Assembly (NCBI RefSeq): GCF_000367925.1 | Contig: NZ_KB849168.1 | Coordinates: forward strand, 114,850 to 178,849 | Length of the DNA stretch: 64,000 nt | Direction of reading: 5' to 3' | Source: Acinetobacter bohemicus ANC 3994 | GTDB lineage: Bacteria > Pseudomonadota > Gammaproteobacteria > Pseudomonadales > Moraxellaceae | Shown here: one piece after another, positions 8,866 to 18,390 of the stretch | How positions within the stretch are numbered: position 1 is the stretch's first letter | Layout: every line of letters starts with the position of its first letter | Made by a program: the position numbers and the translations under genes | Notes under the pieces: generated by a model | Database searches by the model: none | Seen by the model: the letters and a program-made list of their open reading frames with translations, nothing else | Told to the model about the DNA's origin: nothing

Positions 8866-8936
8866 TCTCCCCTAACCCCTCTTTATTAAAGAGGGGAACT
8901 CCTCCCTTTTCAAAGGGAGGTCGGGAGGGATTTCTA
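8866..8936. repeat. C-rich double-hairpin dispersed element
   Basis: Two perfect hairpins stand side by side: cccctcttta/taaagagggg (8876-8896) and cctcccttt/aaagggagg (8901-8920). They are framed by aatctccc and gggagggatt, which roughly pair with each other. Similar C-rich hairpins lie at 18391-18445 and 52990-53105, so this looks like a REP-like dispersed family. Confidence 0.6.
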
Positions 8937-8950
8937 AACAAAAGCCAAAC

Positions 8951-8977
8951 AAAGCCCGTTGTCAATCAACGGGCTTT
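8951..8977 (+). terminator. Terminator-like hairpin after leuS
   Basis: Arms aaagcccgtt (8951-8960) and aacgggcttt (8968-8977). The U-run is short. It may limit read-through from leuS into lptE. Confidence 0.55.
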
Positions 8978-9038
8978 GACTTTACAATCAACTCAGAAAT
9001 TCATTTACCCATCTTTGGGATAAAACAGAGGAAAAAGC

Positions 9039-9575
9039 ATGCACTTAGTTCAACGTGTTGCAGCGGTTGTATTAACTTTGGGTCTAAGTGCCAGCTTAGT
9101 CGGTTGTGGTTTTCATTTAAAAGGCATGAACCCAACGACTGCTCCTGCCGCGTACTCTAAAATGAGTTTAGCACTGCCAAATAACACAGAAGAATTACAC
9201 GAAAAACTGGCGATTTACTTAGGTGCAACCGGTGTTCAGCTAAGTAATAATCCGGATGCCTATGTGTTACGCGTACTGGAGTACACACCACAACGTCATG
9301 AGCTGAACGGTAAATTGGTAGAAACCTTACTGCGTTTAACCGTGACTTTCCGTATTGAAGATGCACAAGGCCATCCCGTGACGGAGCCTCGGACCATTAC
9401 CGCTTCACGTAGCTATCAATATAATGTAGCGACCGTGAACACCGACGACCAAGAACAAAAGTTTTTAAACCAAGTAATCGTGGATGATGTGGCACAGCAA
9501 ATTGTGCGTCAGATTTCATCTAATCGTTTACCCAAAATTGTGACCAAACCGACCCTTCCAGCAACACAACCTTAA
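9039..9575 (+). CDS. lptE: LPS-assembly lipoprotein LptE
   Basis: Outer membrane lipoprotein that plugs the LptD barrel and helps insert lipopolysaccharide or lipooligosaccharide into the outer leaflet. The N-terminus is a lipoprotein signal with lipobox LVGC (Cys about residue 23), followed by GFHLKG, the hallmark of the LptE/RlpB family. The 178 residues fit, and the order leuS-lptE-holA is conserved. The start has GAGG about eight bases upstream. Confidence 0.95.
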   Translation: MHLVQRVAAVVLTLGLSASLVGCGFHLKGMNPTTAPAAYSKMSLALPNNTEELHEKLAIYLGATGVQLSNNPDAYVLRVLEYTPQRHELNGKLVETLLRLTVTFRIEDAQGHPVTEPRTITASRSYQYNVATVNTDDQEQKFLNQVIVDDVAQQIVRQISSNRLPKIVTKPTLPATQP

Positions 9576-9591
9576 ATATAGATTTGCAGTT

Positions 9592-10590
9592 ATGAAACTT
9601 GACTATCCACAAGCACTGAAACGTGTTGATGAAGCTCGCGGCGCTTGGATTATGTATGGTCAAGAGCCATTACTGGAACAAAATTTACTGGATGCTTTTC
9701 GTCAAAGTTGGCACAAACAAGAAATTGAACGGCAACGCTACGACATTAGCAATGTCAGTGACTGGAAAACTGTCTTTAATGCTTTAAATAGCTTATCGCT
9801 CTTTTCCAATCAATTGGCGATTGAAGTGCATGGCAACATCAAGCCAGATGCCAGTAGTCTCAAACTGTTGAAACACTACATTCAACACAATGAGCAAAAC
9901 CTGTTGCTGGTGGTGATGCCTAAACAAGACAGCAGCAGTTTAAAATCCAGTTTTTTCCAAGTGGTCGATGCCAATGGCGTCACTGTGCCTCTGACGGCCA
10001 ACTATCCGCAAGATCGACAACGGATTTTAGGCATTGAGGCAGAAAAGCTCGGGATTAAACTGGCCAACGATGCTTGGCAATGGCTTGAACAGCACCATGA
10101 GCACAACCTACTGGCGGCAAAAAACAGTCTCATGCGGGTCAGTGATACTTTTGCCGATGTGGATATCATTCAGATTGATCATTTGTACTCATGTTTACAG
10201 GATCAATCTCGCTATACCACCTACGACTTAAATGATGCACTTCTTGCTGGAAATTTAGCGCAAGCAGTTAAAATTTTTCAATATTTGGTTGCCTCAGGGG
10301 AACCCATGAGTCTGATTTTATGGAGCATTAGCAAAGAAATGCGCTTACTGATGCAATTGTTTGAGCAACCACAAAATGCCTTACAACTGGGCATTTGGAA
10401 AAATAAAGTCAGTCAATATCAACAAGCCCTTAGGCGGCTGAACCCGAACTGTTTTCTGACTTGGCCTGCCCTATTGTTACGTATAGATGCCACGATTAAA
10501 GGGATGTCCAAAGAAAACCCTGAACATCTAGTCTTACAAGCCATTAGCAGCATGTGTGGTAAAACGTTATTTTTATCATCGACGACTTAG
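9592..10590 (+). CDS. holA: DNA polymerase III subunit delta
   Basis: Delta subunit of the clamp loader, which opens the beta sliding clamp. The 332 residues are a normal length. The N-terminal region has the family pattern IMYGQEPLLEQNLLDAFR (about 21-38); the middle and C-terminal helical domains follow. The gene starts 16 bases after lptE and is probably cotranscribed. Its 3' end overlaps the convergent hemerythrin gene by four bases. Confidence 0.95.
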   Translation: MKLDYPQALKRVDEARGAWIMYGQEPLLEQNLLDAFRQSWHKQEIERQRYDISNVSDWKTVFNALNSLSLFSNQLAIEVHGNIKPDASSLKLLKHYIQHNEQNLLLVVMPKQDSSSLKSSFFQVVDANGVTVPLTANYPQDRQRILGIEAEKLGIKLANDAWQWLEQHHEHNLLAAKNSLMRVSDTFADVDIIQIDHLYSCLQDQSRYTTYDLNDALLAGNLAQAVKIFQYLVASGEPMSLILWSISKEMRLLMQLFEQPQNALQLGIWKNKVSQYQQALRRLNPNCFLTWPALLLRIDATIKGMSKENPEHLVLQAISSMCGKTLFLSSTT

Positions 10591-11036
10591 TTGAAAAAAC
10601 GTGAAAACCAACTTTTACCTTTTTTCTGTTCTTGTGCACGTAAATAATGCAGCATATTATCACGCACCGCATCGACATAATCTTGATCATCATGTTGAAT
10701 ATGATTAATCAACCACTTTGACAGTAATCGATACAACTCATTTTCAATAGATTCCCCCTGATCAAATTTATGTCGATAATCATTTAGTCTTTTAACAAAT
10801 AATTCATGTATACCTCTATGGGAAGGTAAATACTGATAACTCACTTGTTCAAGTAAGTTTTCTTCGAAGCTAAAATGTGACTGGGTATAATCAATTAAAT
10901 CATCTAAAACTTCTTTAATTTTATCGCGCTGCCCACTTATTCTAATGTGTTCTAATGCATTAATATAATCTAAAATTTGGCGATGTTGATTATCAATGAC
11001 ATCGATTCCAATATTATAACGTTCATTCCATTCCAT
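10587..11036 (-). CDS. Bacteriohemerythrin
   Basis: A 149-residue single-domain hemerythrin that binds O2 at a di-iron centre. All seven ligands can be placed with canonical spacing: His18, His54, Glu58, His73, His77, His112 and Asp117. Family roles include oxygen delivery or sensing and iron handling; the sequence does not tell which. The C-terminus is basic (KKGKSWFSRFFN). It is convergent with holA, overlapping by four bases, and has a long AT-rich region upstream. Confidence 0.93.
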   Translation of the reverse strand: MEWNERYNIGIDVIDNQHRQILDYINALEHIRISGQRDKIKEVLDDLIDYTQSHFSFEENLLEQVSYQYLPSHRGIHELFVKRLNDYRHKFDQGESIENELYRLLSKWLINHIQHDDQDYVDAVRDNMLHYLRAQEQKKGKSWFSRFFN

Positions 11037-11690
11037 CTCTCACCCCTCACAATTTTCCATATTAAAGTAATGATTTTTCGTACAATTATGATGCTTAATG
11101 TTTTTTATCATCAATCCCATAATTATTTTATGGTTTTAATCTTACAAGTTTTTTTTATTTAAATCTATAGATAAAACATAGATTTTTAAGACACTTATAG
11201 AAAATGACCAACCCAATTATTCACATTACAAAATCAGAAACCAGATGCTCGATATAGAATGATTCAACAACCCGATACGATTTGGGCAATATAAATTCAT
11301 TGCACTTTCTACAGTTTAAGCTGTTTTTCAAAGGTGCCTGCTCAGCATAAGGCTTTTGAGAACATTGACGATACAAACAATATTTTTAATGATTGATTTA
11401 AAAAATATGCGCGAGGTTTTATTAAGATCATTCAAAAAAGTATTTTTAATCTCGAATTTAAACTTGCTTTAGGTCACAGGCTATTTTTATAAAATCACGC
11501 TTTGCTATATCAGTCTCGCTCTCCCAATAATCATGTCAAAGTATAATGCAGAAGCTGACCTATTCGATCTTTAACAATTTTTTGAAAGCCTCCTAATAGA
11601 AAACAATTCTCATTTGTTTTTAAAAAGTTCACGTTTTATCCTTATTTAACTTTTATACTCTATTCAATTTTTTGAATTCTTACGATCATT
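11037..11690. other. AT-rich intergenic region before macA
   Basis: About 650 bases between the divergent hemerythrin and macA genes. It contains many A/T runs but no open frame with coding character, no tRNA-like fold and no clear terminator. It should contain the macA promoter, but no convincing -35/-10 pair could be picked out by eye. Confidence 0.4.
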
Positions 11691-13013
11691 ATGCCAAAAA
11701 TAAAACCATCCAAAATAATCGTTGCTGTGGTCTGTCTTCTTGCGATTGCCGTGACCACATGGTTTTTCTTAAAGCCCAAAGAACAACCACCACAATACAT
11801 TAGCAGTGAAGTCAGCCGCGGCGATATTGAAGATTCTGTGCTTGCCACAGGTGTACTTGAAGCGACCAAAATGGTCAGCGTTGGTGCACAGGTTTCAGGT
11901 CAGGTGAAAAAAATGTATGTCAAATTAGGTGACCCAGTCAAACAAGGTCAACTGATTGCCCAAATTGATTCGATTCGTCAGGAAAATGATTTAAAAACGG
12001 CTGAAGCCAGTATTAAAAACCAACAAGCACAATTGGCAGTCAAACAAGCCAATCTAGCGAAAGTTCAATCTGAATATCAGCGTCAACAAGCCATGTATGC
12101 ACAAGATGCAACCTCTCGTGCAGAGTTAGAATCCGCATTGGCAAGCTATAAAACAGCACAAGCGGATATTTTGGCAATTAATGCACAAATTGAACAATCT
12201 CGCTTAACGCTTGCAACAGCCAAAGAAGATTTGGGCTATACCCAAATTGTTGCGCCTATGAACGGAACAATTGTTGCGATTGTGACTGAGGAAGGTCAAA
12301 CCGTAAATGCCAACCAAAGTGCGCCAACAATTGTTAAATTAGCAAAACTTGACACCATGACCGTTAAGGCTGAAATTTCCGAAGCCGATGTGATGAAAGT
12401 TGAACAAGGTCAAATCGTTTATTTCACCACTTTGGGCAATAGCGATAAAAAACATTATGCAAAATTACGCCAAGTCGAACCTGCACCTGACTCAATTAAT
12501 ACCGAAAGCAGCAATACGTCATCGTCTAGCACTGCGGTTTATTACAATGCATTATTTGATGTACCCAATGAAGATGGCAAATTACGTATTGATATGACAG
12601 CACAAGTTTATATCATCCTCAGTGAAGCCAAAAACGTATTAACCATCCCTGCTGCTGCAATACAAAGCTCAAACCGCCCTCAAGGTAAACGTAGCGATAC
12701 AGCAAAAGATCAAACAGCAAAAAATTCAACTGATCAAGCTCAGACGGATCGTCCGAAACGTCTAGCGCTTTCTGCGGAAGAAAAATCCCTCATCGAACAA
12801 GGTAAAGCATCTTTATCTATGGTTCGCGTGGTTCAAGCTGATGGAACAGCAAAACCACAAGCGGTATTGGTGGGCTTAAATAATCGCGTCACCGCCCAAA
12901 TCATCAAAGGCTTAAAACAAGGTGATCAAGTGGTGATTGCCGATGCTTCAGATACCTCAAATGATGCGGCAAAACGTAGTAACCGCGCAGGCGCTGGTCC
13001 AATGAGAATGTAA
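11691..13013 (+). CDS. macA: MacA-like periplasmic adaptor of a tripartite exporter
   Basis: Membrane fusion protein linking the inner membrane MacB ABC transporter to an outer membrane channel. The 440 residues start with a membrane anchor (about 8-26). A lipoyl/barrel-sandwich half (VGAQVSGQVKKMYVKLGDPV), a long coiled-coil hairpin (about 100-180), the second lipoyl half (APMNGTIVAIVTEEGQTVN) and beta-barrel domains follow. The C-terminal part has a Lys/Asp/Thr-rich linker (about 325-365). It is two bases upstream of macB. Members export macrolides, enterotoxins, siderophores or haem-related compounds; the cargo here is unknown. Confidence 0.92.
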   Translation: MPKIKPSKIIVAVVCLLAIAVTTWFFLKPKEQPPQYISSEVSRGDIEDSVLATGVLEATKMVSVGAQVSGQVKKMYVKLGDPVKQGQLIAQIDSIRQENDLKTAEASIKNQQAQLAVKQANLAKVQSEYQRQQAMYAQDATSRAELESALASYKTAQADILAINAQIEQSRLTLATAKEDLGYTQIVAPMNGTIVAIVTEEGQTVNANQSAPTIVKLAKLDTMTVKAEISEADVMKVEQGQIVYFTTLGNSDKKHYAKLRQVEPAPDSINTESSNTSSSSTAVYYNALFDVPNEDGKLRIDMTAQVYIILSEAKNVLTIPAAAIQSSNRPQGKRSDTAKDQTAKNSTDQAQTDRPKRLALSAEEKSLIEQGKASLSMVRVVQADGTAKPQAVLVGLNNRVTAQIIKGLKQGDQVVIADASDTSNDAAKRSNRAGAGPMRM

Positions 13014-13015
13014 TC

Positions 13016-14995
13016 ATGAGTCAAAATCAACCACCTTTGCTCAAGGTCACAGATCTGACGCGTGAATTCCCTGCTGGGGAAAGTACCATTCAGATTTTAA
13101 AGGGCATCAATTTAGAGATTTACGCTGGAGAACTGGTCGCCATTGTTGGGCAATCCGGTTCGGGTAAATCAACACTGATGAACATTCTCGGATGTTTAGA
13201 TCAACCTACATCGGGCAGTTATCAGGTCAAAGGACGTGAAACACGCAAATTAGAAGCCGATGAACTCGCACAACTACGTCGTGAATATTTTGGTTTTATT
13301 TTTCAGCGTTACCACTTACTGGGAGATTTGACTGCCGCGGGCAACGTCGAAGTTCCAGCTATTTATGCAGGGGTCGATGCTTCTGCACGGCAACAACGCT
13401 CGACCCAGCTGCTCTCTGACTTAGGTTTAGCTGAAAAAACTCAAAACCGCCCAAGTCAGCTTTCAGGTGGTCAACAACAACGTGTTTCGATTGCTCGGGC
13501 ATTAATGAACGGCGGCGATGTGATCTTAGCCGATGAACCGACTGGTGCATTGGACAAAAACAGTGGCATTGAAGTGATACGTATTTTACGTGAACTCAAT
13601 GCCCAAGGTCATACCATCATCCTTGTTACCCATGACATGAACGTGGCGAAAAATGCCTCACGTATTATTGAAATTAGTGACGGTAATATTATTTCCGATC
13701 GCGTCAATATCCCTGAGTCGGATGGTGAAGTACTTGAGCAACAGCAACTCGATCGTACGCCACAAAAGAAAACGCCTTCTTGGCGTTCAGCGGCAGATCG
13801 ATTGGCTGAAGCATTCCGCATGGCATTATTGGCCATGAATGCCCACCGTATGCGTACCTTCCTGACCATGCTTGGGATTATTATTGGTATTGCATCGGTC
13901 GTTTCAGTGGTGGCACTTGGAAATGGCTCACAAAAGCAGATTTTAGAAAATATTAGTAGCTTAGGCACTAATACTATTACCGTATTCCAAGGTCGTGGCT
14001 TTGGCGATAACTCCAAAACAGCCCAAGTTAAAACCTTGGTTCCTGCCGATGGCGAAGCTTTAGCTGAACAGCCTTATGTCGATGGTGTCAGTCCTTCCGT
14101 CACCAGTAGCGTTACTGCCCGATTTAAAGATACTGAGGCATCAGCCACCGTGAATGGGGTGAGTGAAGACTTTTTCTATGTCAAAGGTATGACCTTTCAA
14201 TCTGGGCAAGCTTTTGACAAAGAAGGCGTGACTGAACGTGCGCAAGATGTGGTGATTGATAACAATACCCAAAAAACTTTCTTTAGCGATGGGACGAACC
14301 CTGTCGGTCAAGTCATCCTTTTGGGCAGTGTGCCAAGTCGTATTATTGGCGTGATTGAAGCGCAAAAATCGATGATGGGAAATTCCGACAGCCTAAATGT
14401 GTACTTACCCTACTCAACCGTGATGAGCCGTATGCTGGGACAGTCGAATGTCCGTAGCATCATTGTCCGTGTTAAGGATGAATACCCAAGTGCTGCCGCA
14501 GAAAATGCCATCCTAAACCTACTGGTGCAACGTCATGGCGCGCAAGATGTATTTACCCAGAACTCGGACAGTATTCGGGAAACCATTCAGCAAACCACAC
14601 AAACTATGACCCTGCTCGTCTCTGCAATTGCGGTGATTTCACTGATTGTCGGGGGAATTGGCGTGATGAATATTATGTTAGTTTCGGTGACTGAGCGAAC
14701 TCAAGAAATTGGCGTGCGTATGGCGGTTGGGGCACGGCAAAGTGACATCTTGCAACAGTTCCTGATTGAAGCGGTATTGGTGTGTATTTTAGGCGGCATC
14801 TTAGGTGTACTTTTATCTTTAGGCATTGGACAACTGATTAGTCACTTTGCTGGAGACACCTTCCAAATGGCCTATTCAACCACCTCTATTATTGCAGCCT
14901 TTGTTTGTTCAAGCATGATTGGGATTATCTTTGGTTTTATCCCTGCCCGTAATGCAGCACAGTTAAATCCTGTGGATGCACTTTCTCGCGAATAA
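13016..14995 (+). CDS. macB: MacB-like ABC transporter, ATPase fused to permease
   Basis: A 659-residue inner membrane ABC protein that powers the tripartite pump by mechanotransmission. The N-terminal ATPase has Walker A GQSGSGKST (45-53), signature LSGGQQQRVS, Walker B VILADEPTGALD and the switch His in LVTHDM. A linker leads to one transmembrane helix (about 280-300), a large periplasmic domain and the FtsX-type three-helix C-terminus. Length and layout match MacB. It is packed between macA and an outer membrane factor, so all three pump parts are encoded together. Confidence 0.96.
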   Translation: MSQNQPPLLKVTDLTREFPAGESTIQILKGINLEIYAGELVAIVGQSGSGKSTLMNILGCLDQPTSGSYQVKGRETRKLEADELAQLRREYFGFIFQRYHLLGDLTAAGNVEVPAIYAGVDASARQQRSTQLLSDLGLAEKTQNRPSQLSGGQQQRVSIARALMNGGDVILADEPTGALDKNSGIEVIRILRELNAQGHTIILVTHDMNVAKNASRIIEISDGNIISDRVNIPESDGEVLEQQQLDRTPQKKTPSWRSAADRLAEAFRMALLAMNAHRMRTFLTMLGIIIGIASVVSVVALGNGSQKQILENISSLGTNTITVFQGRGFGDNSKTAQVKTLVPADGEALAEQPYVDGVSPSVTSSVTARFKDTEASATVNGVSEDFFYVKGMTFQSGQAFDKEGVTERAQDVVIDNNTQKTFFSDGTNPVGQVILLGSVPSRIIGVIEAQKSMMGNSDSLNVYLPYSTVMSRMLGQSNVRSIIVRVKDEYPSAAAENAILNLLVQRHGAQDVFTQNSDSIRETIQQTTQTMTLLVSAIAVISLIVGGIGVMNIMLVSVTERTQEIGVRMAVGARQSDILQQFLIEAVLVCILGGILGVLLSLGIGQLISHFAGDTFQMAYSTTSIIAAFVCSSMIGIIFGFIPARNAAQLNPVDALSRE

Positions 14996-15007
14996 GGATA
15001 CTCAGAA

Positions 15008-16411
15008 ATGCAGATGAATTTTAGCAAACTTGCTACAGCCCTGATGTTGAGTAGCTCACTGTTCGGTTGCGCTGCGGTGGTGAAAACACCGTATCAACAA
15101 CCGAGTGTAAACATGCCAAATCATTTTCAAAACAGCAAAGCCGTGAGCCAACAAGTGCATGCTAATATCTATGCAGATCAATGGTGGACTTTGTTTGGCG
15201 ATCCCCAGCTCAATCAATTGGTCAATCAAGTTCTCAGCAGTAATACTGATTTAGCCGTTGCAGGGATTAATTTACAGCAAGCACGCTTACAAGCAGGCTT
15301 AGCGCAAAACAAACAAGGCCCACGTGTCAACTCAAGTATCTCTGCGGGACACAATATTGAACTAAATTCAGGTGATGATTCTTCGCGTGGCTTGTCACTG
15401 AGCGGTGGGGTCAGCTATGAATTGGACTTGTTTGGAAAACTGGCAAACCAAACCGAAGCAACACGTTGGGAAGCACTAGCCACTGAACAGGATTTGCAAA
15501 GTACCGCACAAAGCTTAATTGCGACCACTGCTAATTTATATTGGCAATTGGGTTATCTAAATGAGCGTTATCAAATTGCGCAGCAAAATCTAGCCAGTAC
15601 ACAGAAAACCTATGAACTGGTGCGGACCCAATATCGTGCAGGTGCCGTTTCAGGTTTAGACTTGACCTCTGCGGAACAAGCGGTGCAAAGCCAAAAAGCA
15701 ACTTTAAGTCAAATTGAACAACAGCGCGTAGAAGCACGTAGCGCTCTGGCCGTTTTACTGCACATGCCCGTACAGCAACTCAATATTCAAGAACCTGCCC
15801 GCTTACCGCGTATTGGGCTGCCCAGCATTGCAGCAGGCTTACCTGCGGACTTGCTGGCACGTCGTCCAGATTTACAAGCTGCCGAATTACGGTTACGTAA
15901 AAGCTTAGCCACTAAAGATGCCACCAAAGCCAGTTACTACCCATCCATCAGCTTGACTGGCAATTTAGGTTCATCCAGTACATCGTTAAGCAATCTATTA
16001 CAAAATCCAGCTTTAACTTTAGGTGCAAGTCTCAGCTTACCGTTTTTACAATATAACGATATGAAAAAAGATTTGGCAATCAGTAATTTGGACTATGAAA
16101 AATCGATTCTTCAATATCGTCAAACCTTGTATCAGGCATTTGCTGATGTTGAAAATGCGTTGTCGGCACGCACCGAACTTAATCAACAAGTGGCGCTGCA
16201 AGAACGTAATGTTCAACTTGCTGAAAAAACTGAGCGCTTAACTGAAGTGCGTTATCGTAACGGCGCAATAGCACTTAAAAATCTATTAGATGCGCAAGCC
16301 ACCACGCGCAATGCCCAGTTGTCCTTGGTGCAAACCAAACAAAGCCAATACAATGCCTATGTCACCTTGATGCAGGCTTTAGGTGGTAGTCCAATCAAAC
16401 AGTTGCCTTAA
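15008..16411 (+). CDS. Outer membrane efflux lipoprotein (NodT/OprM family)
   Basis: TolC-like channel of the MacAB pump. The 467-residue protein has a lipoprotein signal with lipobox LFGC (Cys about residue 22), then the duplicated outer membrane efflux repeats with long helices. The motif GLPADLLARRPDLQAAELRLR is typical of the NodT/OprM subfamily. The ATG at 15008 has AAGGA nine bases upstream; an ATG two codons later is less well placed. It follows macB by 12 bases, which makes one operon. Confidence 0.93.
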   Translation: MQMNFSKLATALMLSSSLFGCAAVVKTPYQQPSVNMPNHFQNSKAVSQQVHANIYADQWWTLFGDPQLNQLVNQVLSSNTDLAVAGINLQQARLQAGLAQNKQGPRVNSSISAGHNIELNSGDDSSRGLSLSGGVSYELDLFGKLANQTEATRWEALATEQDLQSTAQSLIATTANLYWQLGYLNERYQIAQQNLASTQKTYELVRTQYRAGAVSGLDLTSAEQAVQSQKATLSQIEQQRVEARSALAVLLHMPVQQLNIQEPARLPRIGLPSIAAGLPADLLARRPDLQAAELRLRKSLATKDATKASYYPSISLTGNLGSSSTSLSNLLQNPALTLGASLSLPFLQYNDMKKDLAISNLDYEKSILQYRQTLYQAFADVENALSARTELNQQVALQERNVQLAEKTERLTEVRYRNGAIALKNLLDAQATTRNAQLSLVQTKQSQYNAYVTLMQALGGSPIKQLP

Positions 16412-16433
16412 ACTTAAAGCCCCAATAAAAAAA

Positions 16434-16447
16434 GTGCCCTTGGGCAC
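16434..16447. terminator. Small hairpin after the efflux operon
   Basis: Arms gtgccc/gggcac with an A-run on the left. On the minus strand this gives a U-run, so it can act as a backup terminator for the convergent amidase gene. Confidence 0.5.
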
Positions 16448-16460
16448 AATCATTTGATCA

Positions 16461-16504
16461 GTTTAAATAACAAAAGCCCCAACTGGGGCTTTTGTTATTT
16501 AAAC
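16461..16504. terminator. Perfect 20-bp-arm bidirectional terminator
   Basis: Left arm 16461-16480 (gtttaaataacaaaagcccc) and right arm 16485-16504 are exact reverse complements around a four-base loop, aact. It lies between the convergent efflux operon and amidase gene and has A/T tracts on both sides of the GC core. It is unusually long and perfect for a simple terminator. Confidence 0.85.
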
Positions 16505-16525
16505 GATTTACTGATCTTTCAGCAA

Positions 16526-17056
16526 TTAAAAATCAGGACGATAATATTGGTAAGTCAAACCACTTTCTTTATAAACATCATAACTTTTTTGTCTAAAATC
16601 GGACACCCATTGCGTACCAGTAAAGCCAGCAATATGACCATAGGTATGTTTATTGGTTCGGCGAATAATATAAATATCCCCTTGTTTAGGTGCATCAAAC
16701 TTAGGATTAATTTGTCGATAACCAATTTTCATCAAGGTGTTGCCCCAATCCGAAGCAGCAATCGGATGGCTTTTGAACTGAGCACCGGCTGACTCCAAAG
16801 CCACCCTGATACTTTTTGCGCATTTTTTTGAACTGGTTTGACTGGTGATACTTTGCAATCTTTGGGTGAATTTATCAATATCAATTCGCTGCGCACTGCC
16901 AGAGGTATAGTTTTTATTTTTTGATTTTTCTGGTCTGATGATCGCATCTGGATTTACTGTAGATTTATAGCTTTGACCTGCTTTTGAACGAATAATGATT
17001 TCTGTTGCTGTAGGTGCATGAATATCGTGCATATCCACATGTTGATCATAAATCAT
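16526..17056 (-). CDS. Putative NlpC/P60- or CHAP-like cysteine amidase
   Basis: A 176-residue protein without a signal peptide. After a variable N-terminus (1-70) comes a compact domain resembling papain-fold peptidoglycan amidases. The candidate nucleophile Cys79 is in KKCAKSIRVALESAG. The candidate His141 is in YGHIAGF, and a GDIYII strand and WVSDF follow. This is the layout of cytoplasm-made amidase effectors such as type VI secretion Tae proteins, which lack Sec signals. That role is inference: no Hcp, VgrG, PAAR or immunity gene lies beside it. It is convergent with the efflux operon. It could instead be a housekeeping or phage-derived hydrolase. Confidence 0.6.
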   Translation of the reverse strand: MIYDQHVDMHDIHAPTATEIIIRSKAGQSYKSTVNPDAIIRPEKSKNKNYTSGSAQRIDIDKFTQRLQSITSQTSSKKCAKSIRVALESAGAQFKSHPIAASDWGNTLMKIGYRQINPKFDAPKQGDIYIIRRTNKHTYGHIAGFTGTQWVSDFRQKSYDVYKESGLTYQYYRPDF

Positions 17057-17515
17057 TCCAAACCTCTAATTTCTCTTTAAGCACTGCACTTACCGTTTGC
17101 AATACACATACTTGATTATTTATGAGCTGTGAATGGTAATGCCAGAATGTTAATTTTTCATATAAAATATGTAAGATATTTTGTCTTTGTTAACACAGAA
17201 GCGCTAACTGGCTATTTTTTAATTTATTTTTAGTACTGTAAAAGTAAAATTAAATTCATCTGCAAAAAAGTTCACTCCCAAAATAGCGCAGTAATAGGTC
17301 TTTTTTCTCAATATCCCAACCCATGACTGAGTAATATGACATTCAAATTCGGTCTTTCTGGCCCCTCGCCTCAGCCCAATTGCCCATGCTTAACGCTTAA
17401 AAAAGCCCTCATTTTAGTATAGACTGCTAGGTTAACTCGACTTAGATGATCCTTTCGCAACAGGCCTTAAATGACTTGGTTTGTGCTTAGGGGAACTCAA
17501 CTTTTTGGAATTTTT
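17057..17515. other. Intergenic region upstream of thyA
   Basis: About 460 bases between the divergent amidase and thyA genes. No open frame with coding character is seen on either strand, so no immunity gene for the amidase is visible here. An AT-rich stretch around 17130-17260 and the sequence around 17415-17425 could hold promoters. Confidence 0.4.
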
Positions 17516-18358
17516 ATGAAAGCGTATTTAGACCTTTTACAACACATCCTCGACAACGGTGGCGACAAAGGCGATCGTACTGGAACAGGTACACGTTCTG
17601 TATTTGGTCATCAAATGCGCTTTAATCTTGCTCAAGGTTTTCCGTTATTGACCACCAAAAAAGTTCATTTTCGCTCCATCGCGATTGAATTATTATGGTT
17701 CCTCAAAGGCGACACCAACGTTAAATACCTCCAAGACAACAAAGTTTCAATTTGGGATGAATGGTCAACCGCAGAACAAACGGCGCGTTTTGGTCGTCCT
17801 GAAGGCGAGCTTGGTCCCGTTTACGGTCATCAATGGCGTAATTTTGGTGCGACGAAAAAAGCGGATGGCCTATATGAGCAAGATGGTTTTGACCAAATTG
17901 AATGGTTAATCAACGAAATTAAAACCAATCCAAATTCACGTCGTTTAATTGTCTCGGGTTGGAATCCAAATGAAGCGGGCAATGTTGCCCTGCCACCGTG
18001 TCATACCCTGTTCCAGTTCTTTGTGCAGAACGGCAAACTCTCTTGCCAATTGTATCAACGTAGTGCAGACGTGTTTTTAGGCGTTCCATTTAATATTGCC
18101 AGCTACGCACTCCTTACTCATATGATTGCCCAAGTCTGTGGTTTAGACGTGGGGGAATTTGTTTGGACGGGTGGTGACACACATTTATATGTGAACCATT
18201 TTGAACAAGCACAATTACAATTAAGCCGTGAGCCAATGCCACTGTGCCAACTGAAATTAAATCCAGAAATCAAAGACATCTTCGCATTTAAATTTGAAGA
18301 TTTCGAAATTGTCGATTACCAATCACATCCGGGTATTAAAGCCCCTGTTGCGGTTTAA
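17516..18358 (+). CDS. thyA: Thymidylate synthase
   Basis: Converts dUMP to dTMP using methylene-tetrahydrofolate. The start is set at the ATG of MKAYLDLLQHILDNG, which aligns with the E. coli protein; a longer frame would add 15 unrelated residues. The 280-residue product has DRTGTGT near the N-terminus, the catalytic Cys162 in LPPCHTLFQF and the RSADVFLGVPFNIASYALL dUMP-binding segment. It is followed by folA, a conserved functional pair, because folA recycles the dihydrofolate that ThyA makes. Confidence 0.97.
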   Translation: MKAYLDLLQHILDNGGDKGDRTGTGTRSVFGHQMRFNLAQGFPLLTTKKVHFRSIAIELLWFLKGDTNVKYLQDNKVSIWDEWSTAEQTARFGRPEGELGPVYGHQWRNFGATKKADGLYEQDGFDQIEWLINEIKTNPNSRRLIVSGWNPNEAGNVALPPCHTLFQFFVQNGKLSCQLYQRSADVFLGVPFNIASYALLTHMIAQVCGLDVGEFVWTGGDTHLYVNHFEQAQLQLSREPMPLCQLKLNPEIKDIFAFKFEDFEIVDYQSHPGIKAPVAV

Positions 18359-18390
18359 TTTTTCTAATTAGTCATTCTACTAAATTCGTA

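Noticed and set aside
11601..11622. AT-rich stretch with aattctcatt before macA, like half a Fur box
   Set aside because: Only one half matches; the dyad partner is missing.
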